Shown here one piece after another: positions 24,053 through 36,139 of a stretch of 52,144 bases of DNA. Positions within the stretch are counted from its first letter, which is position 1, and every line of letters begins with the position of its first letter. Location: positions 1 through 52,144 of the forward strand of contig JAKPEG010000060.1 in the NCBI GenBank assembly GCA_029552065.1, read 5' to 3'. The notes beneath the pieces were generated by a model that did not search any database, had not been told where the DNA came from, and saw only the letters and a program-made list of their open reading frames with translations. Made by a program: the position numbers and the translations under genes. The stretch comes from Actinomycetes bacterium (GTDB lineage: Bacteria; Actinomycetota; Actinomycetes; Actinomycetales; Dermatophilaceae).

Positions 24053-24254
24053 GTGGGTCCTCCAGTGCGCTCACCTCGTATGGACCCGCCCGCGTGCACG
24101 GCACCGCGGGAAGCGTGCGCATGGGCGCGAAACGGGCTTAGTTGAACACTAGAATCATTGGCATTCGAAAGGAATAGGGGGCACGCCACATTCCGAGAAG
24201 CGGAAGCTGCCTGAGTGGCTCGCCGCGCGTGCGGACGGGCAGGACCGCGTGGCC
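24053..24254. promoter_or_regulatory. AT-rich upstream region of the monooxygenase operon
   Basis: The region between the monooxygenase and GNAT genes includes a relatively AT-rich stretch (24139-24178), where the promoter probably lies. It contains GAAT...ATTC (24152-24166) and ATTC...GAAT half-site pairs, possible regulator sites. I could not fix the -10 and -35 boxes. Confidence 0.35.
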
Positions 24255-24836
24255 TCAGTGCGAGGCGAGCCGATGTCCCGTTGCCCTGCCACGGGCGACC
24301 CGCCGACGCGCGAGCACCTGCTCCAGGGAGGATCGGTGGCCCTCGGCCGCACCGGCGAGTTTGCGATGCAGCGCTGCGGTCGAGATCACCCGCCGCACGA
24401 CGAGTGGCGCGAAGCCCATCCGGGCGAAGAACCGGTTGGCGTCCTTGCCGGTCGCGGGAACGTTGCACACGACTTGTTCGGCGCCACGACGGTCCGCGTA
24501 GGTCGCGACCGCCCCCATGAGGGCCCGAGCCACCCCGGAGCGACGCGCCTCGGGGAGTACGAAGATCTGGTCGACCGCGACGCTCGTGCCCTCCGCGAAA
24601 GCGCTCATCGTCGTGTCCGTGAGCACGGCATACCCGACGGTCGCCCCGTCGGAGGTCGCGAGGAAGCCCACGAGGTCAGGGCGCCCGAGGGCGGCCCGCA
24701 CGAGCTCGACCGTCACCCGACGACCGCCGGCGTCGCTCCCCTGGTCGCCGCACGAACGCGCCCGCGACCACAGGTCGCAGAACGCCTCCGTCGTGCTCTC
24801 GTCGACCCGGCGCACCTGGATCGGGGCTCGCGCCAT
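24255..24836 (-). CDS. GNAT-family N-acetyltransferase
   Basis: This 193-residue protein shows the GNAT acetyl-CoA-binding core: VDQIFVLPEARRSGVARALMG, where the (R/Q)xxGxG/A loop reads RRSGVA, and later DANRFFARMGFAPL. A basic C-terminal tail follows (ARRRVARGRA). The substrate is unknown; small-molecule or protein N-acetylation are both possible. I chose the ATG at 24836, five bases after AAGGAG; the frame opens two codons earlier with GTG. It stands alone, between the monooxygenase operon and a divergent DUF554 gene. Confidence 0.85.
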   Translation of the reverse strand: MARAPIQVRRVDESTTEAFCDLWSRARSCGDQGSDAGGRRVTVELVRAALGRPDLVGFLATSDGATVGYAVLTDTTMSAFAEGTSVAVDQIFVLPEARRSGVARALMGAVATYADRRGAEQVVCNVPATGKDANRFFARMGFAPLVVRRVISTAALHRKLAGAAEGHRSSLEQVLARRRVARGRATGHRLASH

Positions 24837-24992
24837 CGCCACTCCTTCCGCGTCGGCACCGGCCCCTGATTCCGGTGGGCAGACTTCCCGCAGTCCGCCC
24901 GACGCCGACTCTACGACCGCGGAGCGCTACGGCGAAACCCAACCCTTGATCGCGGCGACCGGGCGTACGTCACAGCCCGTAGGGTGGCCCGC

Positions 24993-25814
24993 GTGCGCGC
25001 AGGTTTCGTGGGTCTCGGCACAGTTCTCAACGTCCTTACCGTCCTCGTCGGCGCCCTGCTCGGCATGTGGGTGGGGCACCGACTGCCCGAGCGCACCCGC
25101 TCGGTCGTCACCGACTGCCTGGGCCTCACCACGCTGCTCGTCGCGGGCCTCTCGTGCGTCTCGGTGACCGATCCGGCGCTCAGCCGTGCCGTCGGCAGCG
25201 GCGTGCCCGTCCTCGTCGTCCTGGGCTCGTTGCTCGTGGGATCGATCACCGGATCCCTGCTGAGGATCGAGGAACGGCTCGAGGGTCTTGCCGGTGCCCT
25301 GCAGGCCCGGCTCGCGCGCGGCCGTCCGACCCACGCGGCCGACGAGCACGACGGGCCCGATGGGGCAGGCGGGGCCGCGGGGGCGGGCGAGGCACATGCC
25401 GCACGCGAGCGCTTCATCGAGGGCTGGCTCACCGCCTCGCTGCTCTTCTGCGTCGGCCCGCTCACCATCCTCGGCAGCCTCTCCGACGGGCTCGGACGCG
25501 GGATCGACCAACTCACCCTCAAGGCGGTGCTCGACGGCTTCGCGGCGCTCGCCTTCGCGTCGTCGTTCGGCCTGGGCGTCCTGTTGTCCGCGGTGTCGGT
25601 GGCCGTGGTCCAAGGCGGTCTCACCGTCGTGGGAGTCCTGCTCGGGTCGATCCTGCCCGACGCGCACATCGCCGCCCTCACCGCGACCGGCGGACTCATG
25701 CTCGTGGGGATCGGGTTCCGGCTGCTGCGCATCCGCGAGGTGCCGGTCGGCAACATGTTGCCGGCGCTCGTCGTGGCGCCGCTGCTCACCCAGCTCCTCG
25801 TCGCGCTGCGGTGA
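24993..25814 (+). CDS. DUF554 membrane protein
   Basis: This membrane protein of about 273 residues matches the DUF554 (YdfK-like) family: GLGTVLNVLTVLVGALLGMW at the start, VLVVLGSLLVGSITGSLLRI, ASLLFCVGPLTILGSLSDGL, ASSFGLGVLLSAVSVAVVQG, ALTATGGLMLVGIGFRLL and a C-terminal NMLPALVVAPLLTQLLV. About six or seven hydrophobic segments alternate with a charged loop rich in Gly and Ala. The function is unknown; a transport role is often suggested. Starts at 24984, 24993 and 25008 (all GTG) are in frame; 25008 would best match the compact family start. Confidence 0.85.
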   Translation: MRAGFVGLGTVLNVLTVLVGALLGMWVGHRLPERTRSVVTDCLGLTTLLVAGLSCVSVTDPALSRAVGSGVPVLVVLGSLLVGSITGSLLRIEERLEGLAGALQARLARGRPTHAADEHDGPDGAGGAAGAGEAHAARERFIEGWLTASLLFCVGPLTILGSLSDGLGRGIDQLTLKAVLDGFAALAFASSFGLGVLLSAVSVAVVQGGLTVVGVLLGSILPDAHIAALTATGGLMLVGIGFRLLRIREVPVGNMLPALVVAPLLTQLLVALR

Positions 25815-25844
25815 GCCGCGCCGGAGCTGGCGCCGGCCCGGAGG

Positions 25845-26495
25845 CTACTTCTTGGCCCCGGGGAGGCCGGTGATGACGAGCTCGGCGACCTCCTTCATCG
25901 ACAGTCGCCGGTCCATGGCCGTCTTCTGGATCCACCGGAAGGCGTCGGGCTCGTTGATCTTCAACTGGCTCATGAGGGCTCCCTTGGCCCGGTCGACGAG
26001 CTTACGGGTCTCGAGCCGGTCGGCAAGGTCGGCGATCTCGGCCTCGAGGGTGGCCAGCTGGGCCCAGCGGCTCCGGGCGATCTCGATGGCCGGGACGAGG
26101 TCGGCCGCCGTGAACGGCTTGACGACGTAGGCCATCACACCCGCCTCGCTCGCGCGCTCGACGAGCTCCTTCTGCGAGAAGGCCGTGAGCATGACGACCG
26201 GTGCGAGCGACTCGGCCCCGATCTTCTCGGCGGCGCTGATCCCGTCGAGGACCGGCATCTTCACGTCCATGAGCACGAGGTCCGGGCGCAGCTTCCGGGT
26301 GAGGGCCACCGCTTCCTCGCCGTCGGCGGCCTGCCCGACGACCTCGAAGCCACTCTCGGCGAGCATCTCGACGAGGTCCATCCGGATGATCGCCTCGTCC
26401 TCGGCAACGACGATGCGCGTCCGCCCGGTCTGCTTCGCCGCGTCGGCGGCGTCCTCGGCGCGGGCCGAACCCCCACGTGCTGCCTCGCTGCTCAT
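25845..26495 (-). CDS. pdtaR: ANTAR-domain response regulator PdtaR
   Basis: The 216-residue protein joins a receiver domain (RTRIVVAEDEAIIRMDLVEM; phospho-acceptor Asp in LVLMDVKMP; conserved Lys in YVVKPF) to a C-terminal ANTAR RNA-binding domain (LADRLETRKLVDRAKGALM; NEPDAFRWIQKTAMDRR). This is the layout of mycobacterial PdtaR (Rv1626), which binds dual-hexaloop RNAs to prevent termination when phosphorylated. Its partner kinase PdtaS is not in the window. The ATG at 26495 follows an N-terminal low-complexity start. It lies next to tRNA-Leu and pyk, as in the shared actinobacterial order. Confidence 0.93.
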   Translation of the reverse strand: MSSEAARGGSARAEDAADAAKQTGRTRIVVAEDEAIIRMDLVEMLAESGFEVVGQAADGEEAVALTRKLRPDLVLMDVKMPVLDGISAAEKIGAESLAPVVMLTAFSQKELVERASEAGVMAYVVKPFTAADLVPAIEIARSRWAQLATLEAEIADLADRLETRKLVDRAKGALMSQLKINEPDAFRWIQKTAMDRRLSMKEVAELVITGLPGAKK

Positions 26496-26553
26496 GTGGC
26501 GGAGTCTAGCCACGGCGCGTGTCAGGCATGTTTCGGTGACCAGTGCCCGTTCT

Positions 26554-26590
26554 GTCCAGTCCAGCGCCGTCCAGTCCAGCGCGGTCCGGT
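26554..26590. repeat. 15-bp tandem repeat between pdtaR and tRNA-Leu
   Basis: GTCCAGTCCAGCGC occurs at 26554 and 26569 with a decayed third unit to 26590. It ends directly before the tRNA-Leu 3' end, so it lies in the tRNA trailer and the pdtaR leader. Confidence 0.8.
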
Positions 26591-26591
26591 C

Positions 26592-26675
26592 TGGTGCCGG
26601 GAGGGGGACTCGAACCCCCACGCCTCTCGGCAGAGCATTTTGAGTGCCCCGTGTCTGCCATTCCACCACCCCGGC
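26592..26675 (-). tRNA. tRNA-Leu (anticodon CAA), CCA encoded
   Basis: The minus strand folds into a class II tRNA of 84 bases including an encoded CCA. The acceptor arm begins GCCGGGG and closes TCCCGGC with discriminator A. The anticodon loop reads CTCAAAA, giving CAA (reads UUG). A variable arm (CTGCCGAGAGGCGT region) and a T-arm GGGGGTTCGAGTCCCCC complete it. Confidence 0.95.
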
Positions 26676-26735
26676 CGGGTGCCCACGCAGCATACAAGGG
26701 TATGCCGTCGCGCTCGTAGCCCGCTCGGGCGCCGC

Positions 26736-28193
<1,458 letters not shown>

Positions 28194-28242
28194 GAGAAGA
28201 AACCCTAAGGGGTATGGCGGTGTATGCCGTGCACGCGCGCGT

Positions 28243-29703
28243 TCAGATACCCAACGGACGATCGGTGGGGTTGACCGGTCGAGGGAGCTGACTGCGGGTG
28301 CCCATGAGCCACGAGTCGACCCCGTGCGCGGCCGAGCGCCCCTCGGCGATGGCCCACACGATGAGCGACTGACCCCGGCCGGCGTCGCCCGCGACGAAGA
28401 CCCCGGGAACGCTCGTCATGAACTGCCCGTCGCGCACGACGTTCGTGCGGGCATCGCGGTCCACTCCGAGCTGGGCCAGCAGGCCCTCGGTCTGCGGGCC
28501 GAGGAAGCCCATCGCGAGCAGGACGAGCTGCGTGGGGATCTCCCGCTCGGTGCCCTCGACCGGCTCGAACCGCCCGTCGCGCAGCTCGACCTCGACGATC
28601 TTCAGCGCGCGCACCGCCCCACCCTCGTCGCCGAGGGCTTCGACGGTGGAGACGGCATACTCGCGCTCTCCGCCCTCCTCGTGGGCACTGGCGACGCGGT
28701 AGAGCATGGGATAGGTGGGCCACGGCTGACCGGCGGGGCGCTCCTCGCCCGGGCGCGGGAGGATCTCGAGTGAGGTGACCGAACGCGCCCCCTGACGCAG
28801 GGCCGTGCCGATGCAGTCGGCACCCGTGTCGCCGCCGCCGATGACGACGACGTCCTTGCCGGTGGCCAGGATCTGGTCGGGCACCTGCTGCCCGAGCGCC
28901 GCGCGGTTGCCCTGCGGCAGGTAGTCCATCGCCTGGTGGATGCCGTGCAGCTCGCGTCCCGGCACCGGCAGGTCGCGCGGCACGGTGGCCCCGATGGCCA
29001 ACACCACCGCGTCGTAACGGGCGCGCAGCTGTTCGCCGGTGAGGTCCTCGCCCACGGCCACCCCGCAGCGGAAGCGAGTGCCCTCTGCCTCCATCTGGGC
29101 GACCCGCCGGTCCAGGACGTGCTTCTCCATCTTGAACTCGGGGATCCCGTAGCGCAGCAGGCCACCGGGCTTGTCGGCCCGTTCGTAGACGGCGACCGTG
29201 TGCCCGGCCCGGGTGAGCTGTTGGGCGGCGGCGAGCCCGGCCGGACCCGAGCCGACGACCGCGACCGTCTTGCCGCTGAGGCGTTCGGGCTGCTGGGGCA
29301 GGATGCCGCCCCACTGGAAGGCCTGCTCGACGATGGTGACCTCGACCTGCTTGATCGTCACGGCCGGCTGGTTGATGCCGAGCACGCAGGCCGTCTCACA
29401 GGGGGCCGGGCAGAGCCGCCCGGTGAACTCGGGGAAGTTGTTCGTCGCGTGCAACCGGTGGTGGGCGTCGCGCCAGCGACCCTTCCACGCGAGGTCGTTC
29501 CACTCGGGGATGAGGTTGCCCAACGGACATCCGGTGTGACAGAAGGGGATCCCGCAGTCCATGCACCGACCGGCCTGCCGCTGCAGCTGGTCGAGCTCCT
29601 GGTCCTCGTAGACCTCCTTCCAGTCACGCAGACGCACGGGCACCGGCCGACGGGCCGGCAGCTCGCGCTCGCGGACGGTGAGGAAACCTTGCGGGTCAGC
29701 CAC
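28243..29703 (-). CDS. gltD: Glutamate synthase small subunit
   Basis: GltD (486 residues) passes electrons from NAD(P)H through FAD and Fe-S centres to GltB for glutamate synthesis. Two N-terminal cysteine clusters are clear, [17 protein letters not shown] and [12 protein letters not shown]. Two Rossmann motifs follow: [21 protein letters not shown] (FAD) and [17 protein letters not shown] (NAD(P)). The C-terminal [21 protein letters not shown] closes the flavin site. I chose the GTG at 29701-29703 ([10 protein letters not shown]), with AGG upstream. It overlaps the gltB stop (29696) by eight bases, so the two subunits are translationally coupled. Confidence 0.95.
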   Translation of the reverse strand: MADPQGFLTVRERELPARRPVPVRLRDWKEVYEDQELDQLQRQAGRCMDCGIPFCHTGCPLGNLIPEWNDLAWKGRWRDAHHRLHATNNFPEFTGRLCPAPCETACVLGINQPAVTIKQVEVTIVEQAFQWGGILPQQPERLSGKTVAVVGSGPAGLAAAQQLTRAGHTVAVYERADKPGGLLRYGIPEFKMEKHVLDRRVAQMEAEGTRFRCGVAVGEDLTGEQLRARYDAVVLAIGATVPRDLPVPGRELHGIHQAMDYLPQGNRAALGQQVPDQILATGKDVVVIGGGDTGADCIGTALRQGARSVTSLEILPRPGEERPAGQPWPTYPMLYRVASAHEEGGEREYAVSTVEALGDEGGAVRALKIVEVELRDGRFEPVEGTEREIPTQLVLLAMGFLGPQTEGLLAQLGVDRDARTNVVRDGQFMTSVPGVFVAGDAGRGQSLIVWAIAEGRSAAHGVDSWLMGTRSQLPRPVNPTDRPLGI

Positions 29704-32700
29704 GGGAAGCCTCCATGATCCGGTTCCACACCTGCGTGCCGTCGAGGTCCAGGCCCTCGCGTTCGGCCTGCTCGCGGACGGCGAGAACCCGTTGGTAGTC
29801 GCGGGGCAGGACGAGCGTGAGCCGGGCCCGTGCAGCAGGCCAGTCGTCGAGCAACTGCGCGGCGACGGCCGAGTCGGTCCACCGGACGTGGTCCCCGAGC
29901 AGGTGCCGCACGACCGGCTCGTCCTGCTCGCGGATCGGCACGAGGTCGACGAGCTCGGGGTTGACCAGTTCGCGACGCAGGTCGAGCACCCACGCGAGGC
30001 CACCGGACATCCCCGCGGCGAAGTTGCGCCCGGTGGGCCCGATGACGAGCACGCGTCCGCCGGTCATGTATTCGCAGCCGTGGTCGCCGACGCCCTCGAC
30101 GACGGCGGTCACACCGGAGTTGCGCACGCAGAAGCGCTCCCCCACGCGGCCGCGCAGGAACAGCTCGCCCCCGGTCGCGCCGTATGCCGCGACGTTGCCG
30201 GCGATGACGTTGTCCTCGGCGACCAGCGGTGCGCTGCGGTCCGGACGCACGACGACCCGTCCGCCGGACAGGCCCTTGCCCACGTAGTCGTTCGTGTCAC
30301 CGAACAGCCGCAGCGTGACGCCCGTCGGCAGGAAGGCACCGAAGGACTGACCCCCGGAGCCCGTGAGAGTGAGCTCGACGGTGCCGTCCGCGAGACCCCG
30401 CGGGTGCGCCTTGGTCACCTCATGCCCGAGCATCGTGCCGACGGTCCGGTTGACGTTGCGCACGGCGATCTCCCCGCGCACGTTCTCGCCGTGGTCCAGG
30501 GCCATCCGCGACATCGCGATGAGCTGGTGGTCGAGCGCCTTCTCGAGGCCGTGGTCCTGGGCGACCGTCTGGTATGCCGTGCCACCGGTCGGGTCGGACA
30601 CCTCGGCGAGGATCGGCCGCAGGTCCAGACCGCTGGCCTTCCAGTGAGTCACGGCCTTGTCGGTCACGAGCGACCCCGCCTGCCCGATCGCCTCGGCGAG
30701 CGAGCGGAAACCCAGCTGCGCGAGGTATTCGCGCACCTCCTCGGCGATGTACTCGAAGAAGGTCTCGACGAATTCGGGCTTGCCGGAGAAACGCGCCCGC
30801 AGCTCGGGGTTCTGGGTGGCTACCCCGACGGGGCAGGTGTCCAGGTGGCAGACCCGCATCATCACGCAGCCGCTCACGACGAGGGGCGCGGTGGCGAAGC
30901 CGAACTCCTCGGCACCCAGGAGCGCGGCGACGACGACGTCGCGGCCGGTCTTGAGCTGACCGTCGGTCTGCACGACGATCCGGTCGCGTAGCCCGTTGAG
31001 CCGCAGCGTCTGCTGGGTCTCGGCCAGGCCGAGCTCCCACGGGGCGCCCGCGTGCTTGAGCGAGGTGAGCGGGGAGGCACCGGTGCCGCCGTCGTGGCCC
31101 GAGATGAGCACGACATCCGCGTGCGCCTTGGACACCCCCGCGGCCACCGTGCCCACACCCACCTCGGAGACGAGCTTCACGTGGATGCGCGCCTCGGGGT
31201 TGGCGTTCTTGAGGTCGTGGATGAGCTGGGCGAGGTCCTCGATCGAGTAGATGTCGTGGTGCGGCGGGGGGCTGATCAGGCCCACGCCGGGAGTCGAGTG
31301 ACGGGTCTTGGCCACCCACGGGTAGACCTTCGTGCCGGGCAACTGCCCGCCCTCCCCTGGCTTGGCACCCTGGGCCATCTTGATCTGGATGTCGTCGGCT
31401 TCGGTGAGGTAGAGGCTGGTGACCCCGAAGCGACCGGAGGCGACCTGCTTGATCGAGGAGCGTCGGGTCGGGTCGAGCAGCCGCTCCTCGTCCTCGCCGC
31501 CCTCACCGGTGTTGGACTTGCCGCCCAGCCGGTTCATCGCGATCGCGAGCGTCTCGTGCGCCTCGCGGGAGATGGAGCCGTAGCTCATCGCCCCGGTCGA
31601 GAACCGCCGGACGATCTCGCTCACCGGCTCGACCTCCTCGACCGGGATCGGCGCGCGTCCGGTGACGGCCTCGTCGGCGAACTCGAAGAGGCCGCGCAGG
31701 GTCATCAGCCGTTCGGACTGCTCGTCGACCCGCCGGGTGTAGTCCTTGAAGAGGTCGTAACGCCGCTGGCGGGTCGAGTGCTGGAGCCGGAAGACGGTCT
31801 CCGGGTCGAACAGGTGCGGCTCACCCTCCCGACGCCATTGGTATTCCCCGCCGACCCAGAGCGTGCGGTGCGAGAGAGGTATGCCGTTGGGCGGGTAGGC
31901 GACCGCGTGCCGGGCCGCGGCCTCGGCCGCGATGACGTCCAGCCCGACGCCGCCGAGTTGGGAGACCGTGCCGGTGAAGTAGGTGTCGACGAGTTCCTGG
32001 GACAGGCCGATCGCCTCGAAGACCTGGGCGCCGCAATAGGAGGCGACGGTGGAGATGCCCATCTTCGACATCACCTTGAGGACGCCCTTGCCGAGCGCCT
32101 TGATGAGGTTGGCGACCGCCTTCTCCGGGCTCAGGCCGGGCAGTTGCCCGGACCGGCACAGGTTCTCCACGGACTCCATCGCGAGATAGGGGTTGACCGC
32201 CGCTGCGCCGTAACCGACCAGGAGCGCCACGTGGTGGACCTCGCGGACGTCGCCGGCCTCGACGAGCAGCCCCACCTGGGTGCGGGTCTTCTCCCGGATG
32301 AGGTGGTGGTGGACGGCCGACGTGAGCAGGAGCGAGGGGATGGGCGCCTTGTCGTTGTCGGAGTCGCGGTCGGACAGCACGACGAAGCGCACGCCACGAG
32401 CGATCGCCGAGGACACCTCGGCGAAGATCTGGTTGAGCCGGGCCGACATCGCCTGGGCTCCCCCGCGGACGTCGTAGAGACCCCGGACGACGTGGGTGGC
32501 ATAGCCGGGCAGGTCGCCGTCGGCGTTGATCCGGGTGATCTTGGCCAACTCGTCGTTGTCGATGACGGGGAAGGGCAGCACGACCTTGCGGGCGTGGACC
32601 GGCGTGTCGTCGAGGAGGTTGTTCTCCGGCCCGATGGTCGTTCCGAGCGCGGTGACGAGTTCCTCGCGGATCGCGTCGAGCGGCGGATTGGTCACCTGGG

Positions 32701-34249
32701 CGAACAGCTGGGTGAAGTAGTCGAACAGGAGCCTCGGCCGGTCGGACAGCACCGCGATGGGCGTGTCGGTGCCCATCGAGCCCAGCGCCTCGATCCCGGT
32801 GCGCGCCATCGGGGAGAGGAGGATCCGCAGTTCCTCGGTGGTGTAGCCGAAGATCTGCTGGCGGCGCGCCACCGACTTGGCGGTGTGGACGACGTGCTCC
32901 CGCTCGGGCAGGTCGCTGAGTTGCAGCTGCCCGGCATGCAGCCATTCCTCGTAGGGCCGCGCCGCCGCGAGTTCGGCCTTGACCTCGTCGTCGCCCACGA
33001 GGCGGCCGTGCTCGGTGTCGACGAGGAACATCCGGCCGGGCTGCAGCCGCCCCTTGCGCACGACCCGGGCCGGGTCGAGGTCGAGCACCCCGGTCTCCGA
33101 GGCGAGCACGACCAGACCGTCATCGGTGACCGAGAAACGCCCGGGGCGCAGACCGTTGCGGTCGAGCACCGCCCCGATGAGCGTGCCGTCGGTGAAGGTC
33201 ACGCAGGCCGGACCGTCCCACGGCTCCATGAGCTTGGAGTGGTAGTCGTAGAAGGCCCGCCGGGCCGGGTCCATGTCGGTGTGGTTCTCCCACGCCTCGG
33301 GGATCATCATGAGCACGGCGTGTGGGAGCGAGCGGCCGCCGAGGTGGAGCAGTTCGAGGACCTCGTCGAAGGATGCCGAGTCCGATCCGCCGGGCGTGCA
33401 GATGGGGAACAACCGGTTGAGATCGCCGGGGATGAGCTCGGAGCGCAGGAGCGACTCCCGAGCGCGCATCCAGTTGCGGTTGCCCTTGACCGTGTTGATC
33501 TCGCCGTTGTGCGCGATGAGCCGGTAGGGGTGCGCGAGCGGCCACGAGGGGAAGGTGTTGGTCGAGAAGCGTGAGTGCACGAGGGCGAGTTCGGTCTCGA
33601 CCCGCGGGTCGGACAGGTCGGGGAAGAAGGGCTCGAGCTGACCGGTGGTGAGCATGCCCTTGTAGACGAGGGTGCGCGCGGACAACGAGGGGAAGTAGAC
33701 CTCGAGTTCACGCTCGGCGCGCTTGCGCAGGCCGAATGCGTGCCGGTCCAGGACGATCCCGGCCTGCCCCTCGACGCCGGCAAGGAAGAGCTGGGCGAAG
33801 TGCGGCATGACCGCCCGGGCCGAGACGCCGACGAGCTCGGGCGTCGTGGGGACCTCGCGCCAGCCGAGGACGTGCAGGCCTTCCTCCCCCGCGAGCGCCT
33901 CGATCCGCGCGACGGTGGCCGCCCGGACGTCCTCGTCGACCGGGAGGAAGGCCAGGCCGACGGCATACGACCCGGCCGGCGGCAGCTCGAAATCGGTGAC
34001 CTCGCGAAGGAAGCGGTCGGGCACCTGGGTGAGGATCCCGGCGCCGTCGCCGACGAGCGGGTCGGCACCCGTGGCCCCGCGGTGGTCGAGGTTGCGCAGG
34101 GCGGTGAGAGCCAGGTCGACGATGTCGTGTCCGGCGGTCCCGCGAAGGGTGGCGACCATGGCGACACCGCATGCGTCGTGCTCGGACTCGCGGCGGTAGA
34201 GCCCGACGTCCTCGGGTTGGGCCGAGAAGGGGACACGCGGTTGCGACAT
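29696..34249 (-). CDS. gltB: Glutamate synthase large subunit
   Basis: The 1517-residue large subunit has, in order, a class II glutamine amidotransferase domain whose nucleophile Cys lies in [15 protein letters not shown] (so the first 26 or so residues are removed), a central domain, the FMN-binding synthase domain ([50 protein letters not shown]), the 3Fe-4S cysteines [12 protein letters not shown], and the C-terminal beta-helix ([40 protein letters not shown]). Ammonia from glutamine is tunnelled to 2-oxoglutarate. The ATG at 34249 ([11 protein letters not shown]) suits family length. A possible promoter TTCAGG-17-TATCCT lies in the 119-base gap after lgt. Confidence 0.96.
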   Translation of the reverse strand: MSQPRVPFSAQPEDVGLYRRESEHDACGVAMVATLRGTAGHDIVDLALTALRNLDHRGATGADPLVGDGAGILTQVPDRFLREVTDFELPPAGSYAVGLAFLPVDEDVRAATVARIEALAGEEGLHVLGWREVPTTPELVGVSARAVMPHFAQLFLAGVEGQAGIVLDRHAFGLRKRAERELEVYFPSLSARTLVYKGMLTTGQLEPFFPDLSDPRVETELALVHSRFSTNTFPSWPLAHPYRLIAHNGEINTVKGNRNWMRARESLLRSELIPGDLNRLFPICTPGGSDSASFDEVLELLHLGGRSLPHAVLMMIPEAWENHTDMDPARRAFYDYHSKLMEPWDGPACVTFTDGTLIGAVLDRNGLRPGRFSVTDDGLVVLASETGVLDLDPARVVRKGRLQPGRMFLVDTEHGRLVGDDEVKAELAAARPYEEWLHAGQLQLSDLPEREHVVHTAKSVARRQQIFGYTTEELRILLSPMARTGIEALGSMGTDTPIAVLSDRPRLLFDYFTQLFAQVTNPPLDAIREELVTALGTTIGPENNLLDDTPVHARKVVLPFPVIDNDELAKITRINADGDLPGYATHVVRGLYDVRGGAQAMSARLNQIFAEVSSAIARGVRFVVLSDRDSDNDKAPIPSLLLTSAVHHHLIREKTRTQVGLLVEAGDVREVHHVALLVGYGAAAVNPYLAMESVENLCRSGQLPGLSPEKAVANLIKALGKGVLKVMSKMGISTVASYCGAQVFEAIGLSQELVDTYFTGTVSQLGGVGLDVIAAEAAARHAVAYPPNGIPLSHRTLWVGGEYQWRREGEPHLFDPETVFRLQHSTRQRRYDLFKDYTRRVDEQSERLMTLRGLFEFADEAVTGRAPIPVEEVEPVSEIVRRFSTGAMSYGSISREAHETLAIAMNRLGGKSNTGEGGEDEERLLDPTRRSSIKQVASGRFGVTSLYLTEADDIQIKMAQGAKPGEGGQLPGTKVYPWVAKTRHSTPGVGLISPPPHHDIYSIEDLAQLIHDLKNANPEARIHVKLVSEVGVGTVAAGVSKAHADVVLISGHDGGTGASPLTSLKHAGAPWELGLAETQQTLRLNGLRDRIVVQTDGQLKTGRDVVVAALLGAEEFGFATAPLVVSGCVMMRVCHLDTCPVGVATQNPELRARFSGKPEFVETFFEYIAEEVREYLAQLGFRSLAEAIGQAGSLVTDKAVTHWKASGLDLRPILAEVSDPTGGTAYQTVAQDHGLEKALDHQLIAMSRMALDHGENVRGEIAVRNVNRTVGTMLGHEVTKAHPRGLADGTVELTLTGSGGQSFGAFLPTGVTLRLFGDTNDYVGKGLSGGRVVVRPDRSAPLVAEDNVIAGNVAAYGATGGELFLRGRVGERFCVRNSGVTAVVEGVGDHGCEYMTGGRVLVIGPTGRNFAAGMSGGLAWVLDLRRELVNPELVDLVPIREQDEPVVRHLLGDHVRWTDSAVAAQLLDDWPAARARLTLVLPRDYQRVLAVREQAEREGLDLDGTQVWNRIMEASRG

Positions 34250-34368
34250 CACACAGCACCGTCCTGGAAGCAAGGGTCCCGCAGCGGGGACGCGAACGAC
34301 ACTGGACGGCGGTGGCCAGCCCTCCGAGGATACCGAAGGCACCGACCGTCCTGAATCCTGATATAGCC

Positions 34369-35364
34369 CTATTCCAAATGCCGAGATGAGGGCCGGGATG
34401 CCCCGCCCGGATCAGGCCCCGGGACGGCGGACACGTCGGCGGTCACGTCGCCGGACGCGCCCAGGGAATCGGCCGGACCGGTGCCCTGGAGCGCAGCCGC
34501 AGCGGGCTGCTCCGGCGCACGGCCGCAGCGTCGGTAGAGCCACAGGCCGAACAGGAAGACGAGCGCCGAGGTCCACGTGTTCACCCGCAGGCCGAGGATC
34601 TGGTTGGCGTCGTCGGTGCGGATGAGTTCGACGAAGAAGCGCCCCAGCGGATAGCCCATGACGACGAACGCCGCGAACACCTGCCCCGGACGGAAGCTAT
34701 GCCGCCGCTCGACCTGGACGAGGACGAAGGCCGCGAGCAGGCACCACAGGGCCTCGTAGAGGAAGGTGGGGTGGAAGATCCCCTTGACGATGGGATTGCC
34801 CGCGGCGTCGAGCACCGCGTGGCCGGCGGCCTGGTCCCATTCGTAGATGCGCAGCCCCCACGGCAGGTCCGTGGGCGGACCGTAGATCTCGTTGTTGAAC
34901 CAGTTGCCCACCCGCCCCATCGCCTGGGCGACGAGGTAGCCCGGTGCCATGGCGTCGGCGAAGACCGCAAGCGGCAGCCCGTGCCGGCGGCAACCGATCC
35001 ACGCCCCCACGGCGCCCAGGGCGATCGCGCCCCAGATCCCGAGCCCGCCCTCCCAGATCCGCACCGCGTTCCACGGATTGCCCCCAGGGCCGAAGTAGGG
35101 CTGGGGGGTGGTGATCACGTGGTAGATCCGGCCGCCGACGATGCCGAAGGGCACCGCCCACGCGGAGATGTCCAGCACCTGGTTGGCGGTGCCACCCCGC
35201 GCGACGATCCGGCGCTGGGTCCACCAGACCGCCACGACGATCCCGGCGAGGATGCTGAAGGCGTAGCCACGGATGGGTAGCGGGCCGAGGTTCCAGACCC
35301 CTTGGGAGGGGCTCGGGATCTCGACCACCCACGCGGGCAGGTCGGCCCTCGAGCTCAGTGTCAC
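34369..35364 (-). CDS. lgt: Prolipoprotein diacylglyceryl transferase
   Basis: Lgt (331 residues) moves diacylglycerol from phosphatidylglycerol to the lipobox cysteine of prolipoproteins in the cytoplasmic membrane. About seven membrane segments are visible. The signature region [23 protein letters not shown] and the earlier [11 protein letters not shown] segment with its conserved Arg and His are intact, as are [10 protein letters not shown] and [12 protein letters not shown] 50-residue Pro/Ala/Gly-rich tail extends beyond the core. The GTG at 35362-35364 overlaps the stop of the upstream thioredoxin-like gene (GTGA), so it is translationally coupled to it. It is the last gene of the DUF2752-trpCBA unit. 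Confidence 0.95.
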   Translation of the reverse strand: MTLSSRADLPAWVVEIPSPSQGVWNLGPLPIRGYAFSILAGIVVAVWWTQRRIVARGGTANQVLDISAWAVPFGIVGGRIYHVITTPQPYFGPGGNPWNAVRIWEGGLGIWGAIALGAVGAWIGCRRHGLPLAVFADAMAPGYLVAQAMGRVGNWFNNEIYGPPTDLPWGLRIYEWDQAAGHAVLDAAGNPIVKGIFHPTFLYEALWCLLAAFVLVQVERRHSFRPGQVFAAFVVMGYPLGRFFVELIRTDDANQILGLRVNTWTSALVFLFGLWLYRRCGRAPEQPAAAALQGTGPADSLGASGDVTADVSAVPGPDPGGASRPSSRHLE

Positions 35365-36098
35365 TTCTTCGCCGCCAGGACGGTCGCCCGGAAGGTCGAG
35401 GGGTCCAGGGTGTCGAGGGCGAGGGTCGTGCCGTTGAGCTGCACGGTCGGCGTGCCGCGGACCCCGCCCTTGAGGGCGTTGTCGTTCACGGCCGCGGCGT
35501 GCGCCTTGTAGGTGAGGGCGCTCTGACAGGTCTGCCACCGGGCGACGTCCGGGACCCCGGCCGCGGAGGCGAAGGCCTTGAGTTCGGCGTCGGTCCAGCC
35601 CTTGCCCTCCTGCTCGGGCTGACCGGCGAAGACCGCCTCCGTGTACTCGCGGAATATGCCCTGGTCGGCGGCACAGTAGGCCGCGTTCGCCGCGCGGGTC
35701 GAGGAGTCGTTGCGCAGGTTGGCGTCGAGGAAGGTCATCGTGTGGACGACGACCTTTGCCTCGTTGGCCTTGACGAGGGCGTCGATCTGCGCGCCGAAGA
35801 GTGCCTCGAACTCCTTGCAGACCGGACACTGGGGATCTTCGTAGAGGTCGAGCACCGGGGCCGTCGCCGGCGCACCCGGATTGAGCACGAGCGGCTGGCC
35901 GAGCCCGCTCGCGCCGACCGGCACTCCGGCCGTCGTGCCCGCCGGGGCTGCGTCGTTCTGGCCCAGTCGACCGGCGAACAGGGCACCGAGGACGGCGAGG
36001 ACGGCCACGACGACGACGACGGCGGCGATCACGGCGCGACTGGGGCCGCTGCGGGGGGCGACGTCGGCGAGCTTCTGGGCGGCATCCGGTCGAGGCAT
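35361..36098 (-). CDS. DsbA-like membrane-anchored thioredoxin-fold protein
   Basis: This 245-residue protein has one N-terminal membrane anchor (RAVIAAVVVVVAVLAVLGAL) and an extracytoplasmic thioredoxin fold with the redox motif CPVC (YEDPQCPVCKEFEALF), an inserted helical domain with two further Cys (YCAADQG; WQTCQSA) and the cis-proline loop VRGTPTVQLNG. These are features of actinobacterial DsbA-like disulfide oxidases. It lies 41 bases after a MauE/DoxX-type membrane protein, its likely redox partner, and overlaps lgt by a GTGA. A role in folding exported proteins is the natural inference. Confidence 0.9.
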   Translation of the reverse strand: MPRPDAAQKLADVAPRSGPSRAVIAAVVVVVAVLAVLGALFAGRLGQNDAAPAGTTAGVPVGASGLGQPLVLNPGAPATAPVLDLYEDPQCPVCKEFEALFGAQIDALVKANEAKVVVHTMTFLDANLRNDSSTRAANAAYCAADQGIFREYTEAVFAGQPEQEGKGWTDAELKAFASAAGVPDVARWQTCQSALTYKAHAAAVNDNALKGGVRGTPTVQLNGTTLALDTLDPSTFRATVLAAKK

Positions 36099-36139
36099 GT
36101 GCCTATTGTCACCTACGTCCGGCCCGACGGTTCCCTCAC

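Noticed and set aside
24984-24992. DUF554 start at the first GTG (24984)
   Set aside because: It is possible but lacks a better ribosome-binding site than 24993 and adds residues not typical of the family.
31052-33574. Long plus-strand frames opposite gltB, polA, gltD and others
   Set aside because: They are by-products of high GC on the strand opposite real genes; they show no family motifs and are rich in Arg, Gly, Asp and Val repeats.
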